A DNA stretch of 5,410 nucleotides, taken from the NCBI GenBank assembly GCA_031261125.1, contig JAISJZ010000240.1, forward strand, positions 1-5,410. Direction: 5' to 3'. Numbering within the stretch: the stretch's first letter is position 1; each line of letters begins with the position of its first letter. The notes below the pieces were generated by a model that saw only the letters and a list, made by a program, of their open reading frames with translations, was not told where the DNA came from and did not search any database. The stretch comes from Planctomycetaceae bacterium. Lineage in GTDB: Bacteria; Planctomycetota; Planctomycetia; Pirellulales; Thermoguttaceae. The translations under genes and the position numbers were made by a program. Positions 5,398 to 5,410 of this stretch are shown here, one piece after another.

Positions 5398-5410
5398 ATC
5401 TCTCCTTAAT

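Noticed and set aside
5333..5410. Open frame from ATG 5333 running off the right edge (26 codons)
   Set aside because: No ribosome site, no recognisable protein features, and it overlaps a hairpin; too short to support.

Overview
The window looks like a piece of a Planctomycetota chromosome of moderate GC content. The main evidence is a DUF1559 pseudopilin-like protein with the FTLVELLVVIAIIG-type N-terminus and a C-terminal H-X9-DG motif, a pairing very characteristic of that phylum. Small lipoproteins with a carboxypeptidase-regulatory-like beta-sandwich and an exported formylglycine-type sulfatase sit beside it, as they often do in planctomycetes. Family and genus cannot be told from the sequence.

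Layout, all genes on the + strand. (1) 2-286: C-terminal end of a gene entering from the left, with an HELLH zinc-protease-like motif. (2) 380-838: small lipoprotein. (3) 839-1026: intergenic region with a strong GC-rich palindrome, a TTGACA-type promoter candidate and a strong Shine-Dalgarno site. (4) 1027-2160: DUF1559 pseudopilin-like protein. (5) 2228-3574: secreted sulfatase, start moved to the ATG that gives a proper signal peptide. (6) 3575-3661: short gap with a hairpin capped by a TACG loop. (7) 3662-4108: second small lipoprotein, related to the first, with a GTG start. (8) 4109-4414: the longest gene-free stretch, holding a convincing intrinsic terminator (4150-4190) and then a 104-nt element closed by a perfect 12-bp inverted repeat (4256-4359). 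(9) 4415-5293: secreted DUF6528-type protein, probably a beta-propeller-like fold. (10) 5294-5410: non-coding tail with a composite hairpin.

All five complete genes carry an export signal, so the products act in or beyond the cell envelope. The sulfatase would remove sulfate esters from sulfated glycans or similar substrates. The two lipoproteins and the pseudopilin-like protein are the usual planctomycete surface or periplasmic companions of unknown exact role. 1027-4108 (pseudopilin, sulfatase, lipoprotein) may be one transcript, starting at the promoter near 938-967 and ending at 4150-4190. The DUF6528 gene then forms a separate unit with its own structured upstream region.

I saw no phage, CRISPR, toxin-antitoxin or transposase gene. 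The least explained item is the inverted-repeat element at 4256-4359, which could be a small structured RNA, a cis-regulatory leader of the DUF6528 gene, or a MITE-like insertion.
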